Source: JANPPS01 sp965246835 (lineage in GTDB: Bacteria; Pseudomonadota; Alphaproteobacteria; Acetobacterales; Acetobacteraceae). Taken from it: 64,000 bases of DNA. Positions 8,123 to 17,288 of the stretch are shown piece by piece. Positions within the stretch are counted from its first letter, which is position 1. The number at the start of each line of letters is the position of its first letter. The translations under genes and the position numbers were made by a program. Below the pieces are notes generated by a model that was given only the letters and a program-made list of their open reading frames with translations, searched no databases and was not told where the DNA came from. Location of the stretch: positions 186,001-250,000 of the forward strand of contig CBDFFQ010000001.1 of assembly GCA_965246835.1 (NCBI GenBank). Direction: 5' to 3'.

Positions 8123-10290
8123 TGCTGCACCATGTAGGCCCGCGAGCGGACGGGGCGCGCGTCATACATCGCGTGCTCCTTCGGTTCGACCATGGTCACC
8201 GCCACGCCGAACACATAGCCGCCTGCCGAGCGTAGCCCGTCGACCGCCGCACTGATGTCGACCAGCATCGACTGGCCCCACCGCGTGCAGCACAGCACGC
8301 CGTCCACCAGCTTTGCCACGACCCGCGCGTCCATCAGCACTTCGGAAGGCGGGCAGTCGAGCAGGACCAGGTCGTAATTCTCGGCCCAGAGCAGCAACTC
8401 GGCCATCCGGCTGCCCATCAGCAGCTCGGTCGAGTCGGCGCAGGGCGGGCCGGCCGGGATCGCATCCAAGCTGACGATCGATGTCCGCATCACGGCGTCC
8501 TTGGGCGACACGAAGCCACGGAGCACGTCGCCCAGGCCCGGTCCGGAGGCGAGGTTGAGTGCCGCCGCAAAGGTCGGGCATCGCAGGTCGCATTCGATCA
8601 CCAGGACCCGCCGCCCGCTCGCGGCGACCAGTTGCGCGAGGGCGAGGGTGGTGAAGGTCTTGCCTTCCCGCGGCGTGGCGGATGTGACGAGCACGCTGCG
8701 CCGGCGCCCGCCAATGCCGGCCAGCACCAGCCGGGCATGCAAGCCGCGCAGGGCGTCCTGCACGATGGGAGAACGCTGAGCGGCGGCGAGGGTGTCGAGC
8801 AGCGCCGGGCTGGACCGCCGGCCCGGAATGCGTAGAGGCGAGGCCGAAACGGGCACGCGCGGGATCTGCGCCAAGACCGGCACGCCGGTCAGGGTCTCCA
8901 CCCCACCCGCGGACCGCACCGTCCGGTCCGCGAGGTCCCGCAGCACTGCGGCGCCACCGGCCAGGATGAGTGCCAAGGTCACGCCGGCCGCGGCGAAGGG
9001 GGTGCGCTTGGGAAAGGACGGCAGCGACGGCAGCTCGGCCAGGCTCACGAGGCGCGTGCTGCCGACCAGGACGCGCCGCTCCGTCTCGAGATCGCTGGCC
9101 CGCTTATACAGGTCCACATACAATGAGCGCTTGATCTCGGCGCTGCGGACCATGCTCGCGATCTCGGCCTCGTTGTCGGAGGCCGAGCCCACTTCCTGCT
9201 TCATGGCGTCGAGCTGAGCCTGCAGGGTCGCGACCTGGGTGCCGGCGGCGATGAAGGCGCGTTGCGCGCTGGTGGAGATGCTGCCGGCTTCCTGGCCGAT
9301 CCGGGCCTGCAGCTCGTCCCGTTGCCGGCGCAGGGCCGCCAGTTGCGGGTGGTTCGGGCCTAGCGTCTCGGACGCGCTGGCCAGCTGCGAGATAACGGTG
9401 GCGAGTTGCATCTTGACGTCGGTCACGGCGCGGCTGTCGAGCACTGCGCGGGCGTCGTTCGGGCCGGGGCGGCCGCGGCCCATTTCCTGTAACCGCGCCG
9501 CAGCCTCGGCCTGGGCGGCCTGCGCCATCGACAGTTGCTGGCTGATGTTGGACAGACGCTCCGAGCTGATGGGCGCGAGCTGGCCGCGCACCAGCCCGTT
9601 GGCCCGGCGGAATGCCTGGATCTTCGCCTCGTCTTCCCGCAGCGCCGAATCGATCTGCGCCACTTCCTGCCAGAGCCAGGCCGCGGTGCTCTCCCGGCTT
9701 TGCGCCGTGGCGGCGCGCTGGTCTTCGAGGTAGGCCTGGATCAGCGCGTTCGACAGGTCCCGGGCCGTCTCCGGCACACCGGACTGATAGCCGATCGAGA
9801 TCACGCGGGACCGGCCGACCGAGGTTACGCTGAAGCGCTGCCCGGCCCAGTCCATCGCGGCCTCGCTATCCGGCTGCAGTTTGGCGCAAGTCTCAGGATT
9901 GCTGCCCATCAGGCGGGCGACCTGCGAGCCGGTGCTGGCGCGGTCGCATTCCTGCCGCAACGCCGCCGCGACACCGGGGCGTGCCAAGGCAAGGCGTAGC
10001 AGCCGGGGCGACTTGATCAGCAGCAACTGGCTTTCGATGTCCGCGGGGTCACCCAGCTTCTGCACCCAGGCGGCGGAGGCGGCGGCGGTGCCGGGCTCCT
10101 GCTCGGCCACGATGATCGCGCCGGAGGCGGAATAGCGGAGCGGTAGTGTGACCACGAGGCCGGCGACCAGCGCCAGCGTGGTGAGGAACACGAGGGCGAA
10201 CACCATCCGGCGCCGCCAGATCTGGGCCAGGATACCGGACCGCACGCTGGCGTTGGGCGAAGGCGGCGGCAGGGGAAGCGCGTCCACCAT
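8119..10290 (-). CDS. Polysaccharide co-polymerase with fused tyrosine kinase (Wzc/GumC/ExoP type)
   Basis: A 723-residue inner-membrane protein controlling chain length and export. A transmembrane helix at about 30-50 opens a long periplasmic coiled-coil region (about 55-430), and a second helix near 'AAGVTLALILAGGAAVL' returns to the cytoplasm. The C-terminal BY-kinase domain carries Walker A 'ATPREGKTFTTLALAQL', Walker A' 'VLVIECDLRCP' and Walker B 'LVLLDCPPSEVL'. The tail 'MYDARPVRSRAYMVQH' has only two tyrosines, a short version of the usual autophosphorylated cluster. It lies 3 bases after a GT gene and pairs functionally with the Wza-like protein upstream. Confidence 0.93.
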   Translation of the reverse strand: MVDALPLPPPSPNASVRSGILAQIWRRRMVFALVFLTTLALVAGLVVTLPLRYSASGAIIVAEQEPGTAAASAAWVQKLGDPADIESQLLLIKSPRLLRLALARPGVAAALRQECDRASTGSQVARLMGSNPETCAKLQPDSEAAMDWAGQRFSVTSVGRSRVISIGYQSGVPETARDLSNALIQAYLEDQRAATAQSRESTAAWLWQEVAQIDSALREDEAKIQAFRRANGLVRGQLAPISSERLSNISQQLSMAQAAQAEAAARLQEMGRGRPGPNDARAVLDSRAVTDVKMQLATVISQLASASETLGPNHPQLAALRRQRDELQARIGQEAGSISTSAQRAFIAAGTQVATLQAQLDAMKQEVGSASDNEAEIASMVRSAEIKRSLYVDLYKRASDLETERRVLVGSTRLVSLAELPSLPSFPKRTPFAAAGVTLALILAGGAAVLRDLADRTVRSAGGVETLTGVPVLAQIPRVPVSASPLRIPGRRSSPALLDTLAAAQRSPIVQDALRGLHARLVLAGIGGRRRSVLVTSATPREGKTFTTLALAQLVAASGRRVLVIECDLRCPTFAAALNLASGPGLGDVLRGFVSPKDAVMRTSIVSLDAIPAGPPCADSTELLMGSRMAELLLWAENYDLVLLDCPPSEVLMDARVVAKLVDGVLCCTRWGQSMLVDISAAVDGLRSAGGYVFGVAVTMVEPKEHAMYDARPVRSRAYMVQH

Positions 10291-10293
10291 GGC

Positions 10294-11472
10294 TCAGGCT
10301 GCCGCGGCGTCGAAGGCCGGGCGGGGCATCCGGGCCCGGGAGGCGTCGACGGCCGAGCGGGTGCGCTCCACGGCGGCGTCGACCGTGCTGCGGAAGGCGG
10401 CTTCGAACAGCGGGGCGGCGAAGCGGCGGGCCTGGGCGTGGCAATCTTCGGGTCGCAAACTGCCCTCCTGTTCGACAAATCGTTGCACACATTCAGCGAT
10501 GGCAGCCGGCTCCGGCGTGTCGAAGAACATCCCGGTGCGCCCTGGCCCTTCGGTCACGACGGTTTCCCGCACCCCGCCGCGGCCAAGGGCCAAGACGGGG
10601 GTTCCCTCGCCCTGCGCCTCGACCGGAATGATACCGAAATCTTCCTCTGCCGCAAAGACAAAGGCGCGTGCGGTCCCCATGAGGTGGCGCAATTCCTGGT
10701 CCGACACGAAGCCCGCAAACGTGACGTTCGGGCCCGCGAGCGCCTGCAGCCGCTCGCGCTCCGGCCCGTCTCCGGCCACCACCAGGTGGAGGTCCGGCAA
10801 GAGGCGGAATGCTTCCACCACGGCCCGCACGTTCTTGTAGGCCACGAGCCTGGAGGCCACGAGGAAATGCCGCTCCTTCGGGTGGGCCGGCAAGGCGGCG
10901 GGCACATCGACGGGGGGGTGGATCACCTCGGCCGTCCGGCCATAGGCCTTGTGGATACGCCGGCCGATGAAGGCCGAGTTGGCGATATAGCAATCGACGC
11001 CGTGCGCCGTGCGGCTGTCCCAGAGCCGCATTCGATGCAGCAGGGACCGGGCCAGCAGACCCTTGATCCCACCGGTCAGGTTCCCCTCCCGCAGGTATTG
11101 GTGTTGCAGGTCCCAGGCATAGCGCATCGGGGAGTGGACATAGGCGACATGCACCTGGTCCGGCCCGGTCAGCACGCCCTTGGCCACTGCGTAGCTGCTG
11201 GAAATCACGAGGTCGTAGCCGCTGAGATCGAATTGCTCTATCGCGATGGGCATCAAAGGCAAGTAAAGCCGATGCTTCCGGGCGATCCCGGGCATGCGGG
11301 CCAGAAAGCTGGTTTGGCTTTGCTCATAGCCGATCCAGGCCCGGCTTTCGGGCGGCAGCACGTCGAACAAGGTGAACAGGTCCGCCTGCGGATAGCAGCG
11401 CAGGATGCTCCGCAGCACACGCTCCGCGCCGCCGAGCACGTAGAGCCAATCATGGATGACAGCGACCCGCAC
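10294..11472 (-). CDS. Glycosyltransferase family 4 (EPS cluster)
   Basis: A 392-residue GT4 protein starting with GTG: 'RVAVIHDWLYVLGGAERVL' is the canonical N-terminal motif. The donor domain contains 'VASRLVAYKNVRAVVEAF' and 'EEDFGIIPVEAQGEGTPVLA' with both acidic residues. It resembles mannosyl/rhamnosyl-type transferases of EPS loci, but specificity cannot be read from sequence. It is the first gene of the tight minus-strand block, 135 bases downstream of the Wza-type gene. Confidence 0.89.
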   Translation of the reverse strand: MRVAVIHDWLYVLGGAERVLRSILRCYPQADLFTLFDVLPPESRAWIGYEQSQTSFLARMPGIARKHRLYLPLMPIAIEQFDLSGYDLVISSSYAVAKGVLTGPDQVHVAYVHSPMRYAWDLQHQYLREGNLTGGIKGLLARSLLHRMRLWDSRTAHGVDCYIANSAFIGRRIHKAYGRTAEVIHPPVDVPAALPAHPKERHFLVASRLVAYKNVRAVVEAFRLLPDLHLVVAGDGPERERLQALAGPNVTFAGFVSDQELRHLMGTARAFVFAAEEDFGIIPVEAQGEGTPVLALGRGGVRETVVTEGPGRTGMFFDTPEPAAIAECVQRFVEQEGSLRPEDCHAQARRFAAPLFEAAFRSTVDAAVERTRSAVDASRARMPRPAFDAAAA

Positions 11473-11607
11473 AGCTCAATCCTGCTCCTCAGCCGGGCAC
11501 GGGCCACCGAACGGTGACCCGACATACCTCACCCTCTATAACCGGCTCCGCAGTCATCATATGTGGGAAAAGTTAAGGAATGATGAGCGGAGCCCCGTGA
11601 CGGGCGT

Positions 11608-12222
11608 CTAAAAAATACGTTCGTGCACCGTTAGCACGTCGCTCGGCAGCAGAACAGTGTCACGTAACGCCCGGCCCTCGACGGCGGTGGTCACGGGCGC
11701 CGTTTCCGCCCCGGCCCGCACCACGGAGAACCGGTCCGTCACGGCGCGGTAGGTGAAGCCGCCGGCGACCGCCACGGCGGTCAGCACGTTCATCCCCGGC
11801 TGGTAGGGGTATTGCCCCGGCTTGGCGACCTCACCCAGCACGAAGATGGGCCGGTATTGCGTGACCTCGACCGAGATCTTCGGATCGCGATACAGGCCCG
11901 ACGTTTGCAACAGCCGGGTCACTTCGGCCGATAGTTCCGCCGGCGTCAGCCCTGCTGCCTGCGCGCCGCCGGCCAGGGGGAGCGCAACCTTGCCGCTGTC
12001 ATCCACCCGGAACTCCCCGGTCATGCCGGGTTCGCCGAAGGTCGTGATGCGCACCTGGTCGCCGGTGCCGAGGCGATAGGATGCCGGGCCGGAGGCGAGC
12101 GGCGGCAGGCTGTCGGCCGGCACTCCGCATCCCGCCAGGCCCGGCAGCACCGTCAGCAGCAACGCCCCTGTAACGACAGTGGAGAGTATCCGATGCCGTG
12201 TGCCCGTTCGCCGACCCGCCAT
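11608..12222 (-). CDS. Polysaccharide export lipoprotein (Wza/GumB family)
   Basis: A 204-residue outer-membrane export protein. A hydrophobic N terminus ends in a lipobox ('LAGC', Cys about 32), so it is a lipoprotein. The polysaccharide export domain begins 'YRLGTGDQVRITTFGEPGMT', and a SLBB-like segment follows ('IFVLGEVAKPGQYPYQPG'). At about 200 residues it is the short, single-SLBB kind rather than the 380-residue Wza of E. coli. It is the promoter-proximal gene of the minus-strand EPS locus, divergent from the beta-barrel gene at 12308. With the kinase/co-polymerase it should form the export channel. Confidence 0.93.
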   Translation of the reverse strand: MAGRRTGTRHRILSTVVTGALLLTVLPGLAGCGVPADSLPPLASGPASYRLGTGDQVRITTFGEPGMTGEFRVDDSGKVALPLAGGAQAAGLTPAELSAEVTRLLQTSGLYRDPKISVEVTQYRPIFVLGEVAKPGQYPYQPGMNVLTAVAVAGGFTYRAVTDRFSVVRAGAETAPVTTAVEGRALRDTVLLPSDVLTVHERIF

Positions 12223-12307
12223 GTCCCGCTCCGATCTATTCCTAACAGAACACCTTTTTACAGGGGCGGAGCGCGTTGGATATAGAGGATTGAGAACGGA
12301 GTTTCGG

Positions 12308-13819
12308 ATGGCCGACGAGGCGGCGAAGGGCCCGGCATTGCCGGGGATGGCAGGACCGTCCTATCTCGAATTGCGGGCGCGGCATGCCGCTGCGGCGCCG
12401 GTTTGCTATACCTGCTTCGAAATCCGCCAGGCCAATGCCATCCCGGAGCGGAGCGGCGCCGCCCAGGTCATGCTGGCCGGCCCACCCCTGCTCCTCGGTG
12501 CGGCGGCTTTGCTCAATCCGGAGGCGGCGCGGGCCACGATCGGGGCCGTGGGCACCTTCCTCACCACGCAACCGGCGCGCCCGACCGTCAGCGTCGCGAC
12601 CGCGCTGTTTCCGGAGGCGGTGCCGGGCTACGACCAGGAGGTGGGTCTCGCCTTGCCGTCCAGCCCGGTGCCGGCGGCCCTGGCGGCTGGGCGGGGCGTA
12701 CGGGCCGGGGCCTTCGTGGTGCAGCCGGCGGTGACGCTGGGCGGGGGTTACGACAGCAATGTGCTGGGGGTGCGCGGCGGCCCGGGCGGGCCCACGATCA
12801 CCACTGGCGCCTCCTTGTCGTTGAGCGGGGATTACTCGCGGGGGCGCCTGGGCGGCTTTGCCGGGGTGGACAGCACGATCTATCCGACGCTGCCGAACCA
12901 GACCCGGACCGATCTCCGTCTGGCGCTCGGCACCACGGTCGCAATCGGCCGGGGGGAGGCGACGGTCGCGTTCTCGCATCTCGAGCTGCATGACGATCCC
13001 GCGGCCATCGGTTCGATCCCGAGCTCGACCCCCACGCCGTTCTCCGTCGACGACATCAGGGCCAGCGTGAATTTCGTCCTGGGCCGGCTCTCGCTGCAGC
13101 CCTTCGCCGATTACTCGCATTGGAGCTATGGCGGCGCGACCGTGGGCGGCGTGACGGTGGATCAGAGGTTCCGCGACCGTGACGTGATGCAGGCGGGTGT
13201 CGCGGCGCGGTTCAACGTGGCGGAACGGCGGGACCTGCTGGCCTCCGTCAGCTACGCGCGGACGGAATACAAACGTGCCTTCGGCGCCGCGCCAGCGCCG
13301 AGTTCCAACGGCGTGTTGCTCCTGGCCGGGGTGGATTGGGAGTTGGACGGCGCGCTCCGATTGCGGGCGCTGGCCGGGGTGCAGGCGCGGGCCTTCGTGA
13401 ACGGGGTGTATCGGGATCGCGTGGTGCCGGTCGGTCAGGTCGCGGCTGTCTGGACGCCGCAGCGGCAGACGGCCGTGACCCTCACGCTGGCCCGCAGCCT
13501 CGAGGATTTGGCGCAGGAAGACACGGGCGGCACGATCTTCTCCCGGGCGGAGGTTGCGGTCGCGCATGAGGCGCGGCGAGACCTCACGCTGAAGGCCCGC
13601 GCCGGGGTTCAGACGGCGGAGTTCCTGCAGGTGGGCGGCACCCAGGCCTCGGTCTATGGTGGCGTGGGCTTCCAGTGGGCGATCAACCGGGCCTGGCGCC
13701 TGACAGGCGACGCGGAGGCACGGCGCATCTCGGCTCCTGTGACGGGCGGGGCGCTCGGCGCGTCGGCGGGGCCCTATACCCGCATTCAGACCGGACTTAG
13801 CCTGACCACGTCGTTGTGA
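12308..13819 (+). CDS. Outer-membrane beta-barrel protein of the EPS locus
   Basis: About 503 residues. From about 170 on, alternating beta-strand patterns ('PAVTLGGGYDSNVLG', repeated G-x-hydrophobic-x-Y/F strands, terminal 'YTRIQTGLSLTTSL') fit a beta-barrel of the putative porin-2 type seen next to polysaccharide export genes. The start at 12308 has GGAG 6 bases upstream; an earlier in-frame ATG at 12179 would run into the divergent wza-like gene. No normal signal peptide sits at this start: a hydrophobic, alanine-rich stretch appears only at about residues 55-78. A later start (ATG 12470) or a sequence problem is possible. The barrel call is good; the function in export is inferred from position. 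Confidence 0.72.
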   Translation: MADEAAKGPALPGMAGPSYLELRARHAAAAPVCYTCFEIRQANAIPERSGAAQVMLAGPPLLLGAAALLNPEAARATIGAVGTFLTTQPARPTVSVATALFPEAVPGYDQEVGLALPSSPVPAALAAGRGVRAGAFVVQPAVTLGGGYDSNVLGVRGGPGGPTITTGASLSLSGDYSRGRLGGFAGVDSTIYPTLPNQTRTDLRLALGTTVAIGRGEATVAFSHLELHDDPAAIGSIPSSTPTPFSVDDIRASVNFVLGRLSLQPFADYSHWSYGGATVGGVTVDQRFRDRDVMQAGVAARFNVAERRDLLASVSYARTEYKRAFGAAPAPSSNGVLLLAGVDWELDGALRLRALAGVQARAFVNGVYRDRVVPVGQVAAVWTPQRQTAVTLTLARSLEDLAQEDTGGTIFSRAEVAVAHEARRDLTLKARAGVQTAEFLQVGGTQASVYGGVGFQWAINRAWRLTGDAEARRISAPVTGGALGASAGPYTRIQTGLSLTTSL

Positions 13820-13825
13820 TATGCG

Positions 13826-15034
13826 ATGAACCAATGGTCCCCCCGCGCCTCCCTCATCGATGACGACCGGGCTGTGACGGGCAGCGGGTTCCGCGTCGTC
13901 CAAGCCGTGCAGGAATTCAGCCAGGACGGGGGTGTCGAGACCGTCGCCTGGGAGCTGGCGCGCGCTTGGGAGCGGCAGGGCGTGCCCAGCACGGTGCTGG
14001 CGAGCAAGGTCGGCAGCGGGGCCGGTTCGGTGCCGATCGACATCGTGGCGGGTTGGCTGTCCCATGTGCCGACCCGCGGGATACTGCGCTATGCCGGGCG
14101 GCTGCTGGTCATCCCCGGCTATACCCTGGCGGCCACGCGGGCGCTGCGCCGGCACCCTGACGCCGTCGTGCTGAGCCACGGGGACACGCTGGCCGGGGAC
14201 GTGCTGATCGTGCATGCCGTGAATGCCGCGAGTCTCGCCTCCAAACGGCAGGAAGGGCGGCGGCTGCACCGGCTCAACCCCCTGCATGCGTGGGTGGCGT
14301 GGCGGGACCGGCGCATGATCGGGGGGCTGCGGTATCGCTGGTACGTCGCGCTGTCGGAACGGGTGCGGGACGAGCTCACGATGCTGTACGGCGTGCCGGA
14401 GGAGCGGATCCGCATCATCCCGAACGGGATCCCCCTGGAGCGCTTCCGGCCTGACCCGGCAGCGGGCGCCGCGATCCGGGCGGAGTTCGGCATTCCCGCG
14501 TCGGCCAAGCTGCTGCTGTTCGCCGGGCACGAGTTCGATCGCAAGGGGTTGATCTATCTCGCCGGCGCGATGGAGGGGTTGCCGGATGACACCTGGGTGC
14601 TGGTGGTGGGCAAGGGCGCGCCCGGCCCCTATCGCCGCGCGGCGGGCGGGAGCGCGGCGCGGCTGGTGTTCGCGGGCGCGCGGCGTGACATGCCGGCCTT
14701 CTACAATGCGGCCGATGCCTTCGTGTTGCCGACCGCCTACGAATCGTTCTCGCTCGTGTGCATGGAGGCGATGGCCTGCGGTGTGCCGGTGTTCGCGACC
14801 ATGGTGGGCGGGATCGAGGGCTATTTGCTCGATGGCGTGAACGGCTACGAGATCAAGCGGGAGTCCGGGGATATCGCGCGGGTGCTGACGCCCGTGCTGG
14901 CGAACCCCGCCGCGCTGACCCGGCTGAGCGAGGGTGCACGGCGGACGGCGCAACGCTTCGGCTGGGACGAGATCGCGGCGCAGTATGTGGCGCTCTTGCG
15001 GGAGGTCTGGGTTTCGAACAAGGTTGGGCGGTAG
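13826..15034 (+). CDS. Glycosyltransferase family 4 (EPS cluster)
   Basis: A 402-residue GT-B transferase. 'FSQDGGVETVAWELARAW' is the N-terminal glycine loop and 'IIPNGIPLERF' the interdomain motif. 'LLLFAGHEFDRKGLIYLAGA' and 'YESFSLVCMEAMACGVPVFA' form the donor site with intact E-x7-E. It starts 6 bases after the beta-barrel gene, on the opposite strand to the other EPS transferases, so it is probably expressed with the barrel protein and the following lipoprotein. Confidence 0.88.
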   Translation: MNQWSPRASLIDDDRAVTGSGFRVVQAVQEFSQDGGVETVAWELARAWERQGVPSTVLASKVGSGAGSVPIDIVAGWLSHVPTRGILRYAGRLLVIPGYTLAATRALRRHPDAVVLSHGDTLAGDVLIVHAVNAASLASKRQEGRRLHRLNPLHAWVAWRDRRMIGGLRYRWYVALSERVRDELTMLYGVPEERIRIIPNGIPLERFRPDPAAGAAIRAEFGIPASAKLLLFAGHEFDRKGLIYLAGAMEGLPDDTWVLVVGKGAPGPYRRAAGGSAARLVFAGARRDMPAFYNAADAFVLPTAYESFSLVCMEAMACGVPVFATMVGGIEGYLLDGVNGYEIKRESGDIARVLTPVLANPAALTRLSEGARRTAQRFGWDEIAAQYVALLREVWVSNKVGR

Positions 15035-15051
15035 CGGCGCTGGAGCCCCGT

Positions 15052-15876
15052 ATGACCCGTGCACTCGCCGCTTGCCTGGCGCTAGCGTTCCTCTCCGCGT
15101 GCGCGCCGACGGTTCAGACGACCTCCGGTGCCGATTACATCGCTGCGCGGCCCGAGTTCCGGCCGGCTGCCGGCAACAGCGTCGAGCGGGCCGTGTTCGA
15201 TGCGGCGAACAATGAACCCACTCTGCGCTTTCCGGCCCGCCTGGGTCTTGCCCGCATCCAGCGGGGCGGGCTGACGGCCATTCCGCCCGGTGAGGCCGAT
15301 CATTGGCTGACCCTCGCCCAATCGGCCGGACCGGCCTACGGCACTTTCGTGCCGATCAGCCCGCTGGTGGCTGACATGGCGATGCCGGCGTCAGGCTCCT
15401 CGGGACAGGAGCGGCGTTTCAACCTGATCGAACGCATCCGGATCGGCGCGGCGCGGCAGCATGTGGATGCCGTTTTGATCTACGAGGTGAGCACCGGTAC
15501 ACGGGACACCGGGACCGCCCTGTCAGTGGCTGATCTGACGATTATCGGCGCATTCCTGATCCCAAGCCGGGCCGTGGAGGGGCAGGCGACGGCAAATGCG
15601 ATCCTGGTCGATGTCCGCAATGGCTATCCGTATGGCACCGCGACATCGACGGTGCAGCAGACGGGATTCGTGCCGAACAACGGTTCCGGCGCACGCGCCG
15701 ATCGGCTTGCCGAACAGGCGACGGCGGAAGCGGTCGGCAAGCTTGCGGCCGATGCGGGGATGATGCTTGCCCGTTTGAAGTCGGAGCTTGACACGCGAGA
15801 GCTACAGCGAATGCGCGCGGCACCGGCGGCGGTGCCGGCCACCCGACCCCTACGCAGAGTTCCCGCGCGCCGATAA
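15052..15876 (+). CDS. Lipoprotein of unknown function
   Basis: A 274-residue protein starting 'MTRALAACLALAFLSAC', a clear lipoprotein signal with the lipidated cysteine at position 17. The ATG at 15052 has GGAG 6 bases upstream and lies 17 bases after the glycosyltransferase stop. An alternating hydrophobic region around 'HVDAVLIYEVSTGT' to 'IIGAFLIPSRAVEG' suggests a compact alpha/beta periplasmic domain; the tail is Arg/Pro-rich. I do not recognise the family. Position suggests an accessory envelope role with the preceding two EPS genes. Confidence 0.75.
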   Translation: MTRALAACLALAFLSACAPTVQTTSGADYIAARPEFRPAAGNSVERAVFDAANNEPTLRFPARLGLARIQRGGLTAIPPGEADHWLTLAQSAGPAYGTFVPISPLVADMAMPASGSSGQERRFNLIERIRIGAARQHVDAVLIYEVSTGTRDTGTALSVADLTIIGAFLIPSRAVEGQATANAILVDVRNGYPYGTATSTVQQTGFVPNNGSGARADRLAEQATAEAVGKLAADAGMMLARLKSELDTRELQRMRAAPAAVPATRPLRRVPARR

Positions 15877-15918
15877 CCGAGGCTTGCCGACCAGGTGCCC
15901 GGGAGCACATAGACGCGC

Positions 15919-17154
15919 ATGAAGAAATCAGAGCTCGTCCTCCCCGAACAGCGCGTCTATGCGCTGGCCCAATTGCGCCGCCTCAAGATGGCAGCCTCCG
16001 CCCATGCCTATGTCCGCGGCAGCACCGCCCGCTTCTACGAGTGGCTCACCGCCACCGACCGCCGCGCCCTGCCGGAGGGGCCGGCCGTTTGGATTTGCGG
16101 CGACTGCCATGTCGGTAATCTCGGCCCGGTCGCCAATACCGAGGGCGATGTCGAGATCCAGATCCGCGACCTCGACCAGACCGTGATCGGCAACCCGGCG
16201 CATGACCTGATCCGCCTCGGCCTCTCGCTCGCGATGGCGGCGCGCAGCTCGGACCTGCCGGGCGTCACCACCGCGCACATGCTGGAGCGCATGGTGGATG
16301 GCTACGAGCAGGCCTTCACCAGCCCGGACGACGCGCCCAGCGTGCCGATGCCCGCCACCGTCAAGGCCGTGATGCGCCAGGCCGCGACCCGGTCCTGGAA
16401 GCATCTGGCCGATGAGCGTATCGAGGGGATCGATCCCAAGATCCCCCTCGGCAAACGGTTCTGGCCCCTGCTGGACGAGGAGCGGGAGGCGTTGCATGGC
16501 CTGTTTGCGCGGGAGGCGATCCGCAAGCTCGTGACCTCGCTTCGATCCCGGGACGATGACGCGGCCGTGCGCGTGATGGACGCGGCCTATTGGCGGAAGG
16601 GCTGCAGCTCGCTCGGACGCCTGCGCTATGCGGTGTTGCTGGCGGTCGATAACGGGCGCAGGGGCGACCTGCGCCATTGTTTGATGGACGTGAAGGAGGC
16701 CGTGGCCGCCGCGGCGCCCAGCACCGCCGGCGCGCCGATGCCGGACGATAATGGCGACCGCGTGGTGGAGGGCGCCCGGCATCTCTCCCCGTTCCTCGGC
16801 GAGCGCATGCTCAGCGCCCGGAACAGCGAGCGGAGCGTGTTCCTGCGTGAGCTGCTGCCGCAGGACCTGAAATTCGAACTGGAGACGTTGAGCCAGCAGG
16901 AGGCGATGGAGACCGCGCATTATCTCGCCGCCGTGGTGGGCCGCGCCCATGCCCGGCAGATGCAACCCGATGACCGCCGGGAATGGGGGCGGGAGTTGAA
17001 CACCAATTGGAGCCGGCAGCTCGATGCGCCGACCTGGTTGTGGTCCAGCATCGTCGACCTCGTGGCGGCGCATGAGGCGGCCTATCTGGAGCATTGCCGC
17101 GTGTTCGCGCTGGGAGCGGACGAGGCCAAGATCCGGGCGTCGGTGGCGGCTTGA
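15919..17154 (+). CDS. DUF2252 family protein
   Basis: A 411-residue cytoplasmic protein of the DUF2252 family, which has a distant kinase-like (aminoglycoside phosphotransferase-like) core. Visible motifs are 'ICGDCHVGNLGPVAN' (catalytic-loop-like, H-x-x-N) and 'IRDLDQTVIGNPAHDLIRLG' (DFD/DLD-like metal motif). Starts with ATG 12 bases after an 'AGGTGCCCGGGAG' stretch. No substrate is known for the family and nothing nearby assigns one. It separates the EPS locus from the ClC gene. Confidence 0.85.
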   Translation: MKKSELVLPEQRVYALAQLRRLKMAASAHAYVRGSTARFYEWLTATDRRALPEGPAVWICGDCHVGNLGPVANTEGDVEIQIRDLDQTVIGNPAHDLIRLGLSLAMAARSSDLPGVTTAHMLERMVDGYEQAFTSPDDAPSVPMPATVKAVMRQAATRSWKHLADERIEGIDPKIPLGKRFWPLLDEEREALHGLFAREAIRKLVTSLRSRDDDAAVRVMDAAYWRKGCSSLGRLRYAVLLAVDNGRRGDLRHCLMDVKEAVAAAAPSTAGAPMPDDNGDRVVEGARHLSPFLGERMLSARNSERSVFLRELLPQDLKFELETLSQQEAMETAHYLAAVVGRAHARQMQPDDRREWGRELNTNWSRQLDAPTWLWSSIVDLVAAHEAAYLEHCRVFALGADEAKIRASVAA

Positions 17155-17288
17155 GGGCCGATTGTTGCGGATAATTCATGTCCGGGCCCCGGCGCGCTTT
17201 CGATGAGGCATTGATCGCCCGCGCGGACGGTCGCATGAAGGGGAGCGGGCCGTCACGGGCCCGCTTTCTCCGACCCGGCTGACATTCG

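Noticed and set aside
12242..15064. A 940-codon open frame on the minus strand
   Set aside because: It lies antisense to the beta-barrel, GT4 and lipoprotein genes, is His/Arg/Gln/Pro-rich without any domain, and is a typical GC-driven mirror frame.
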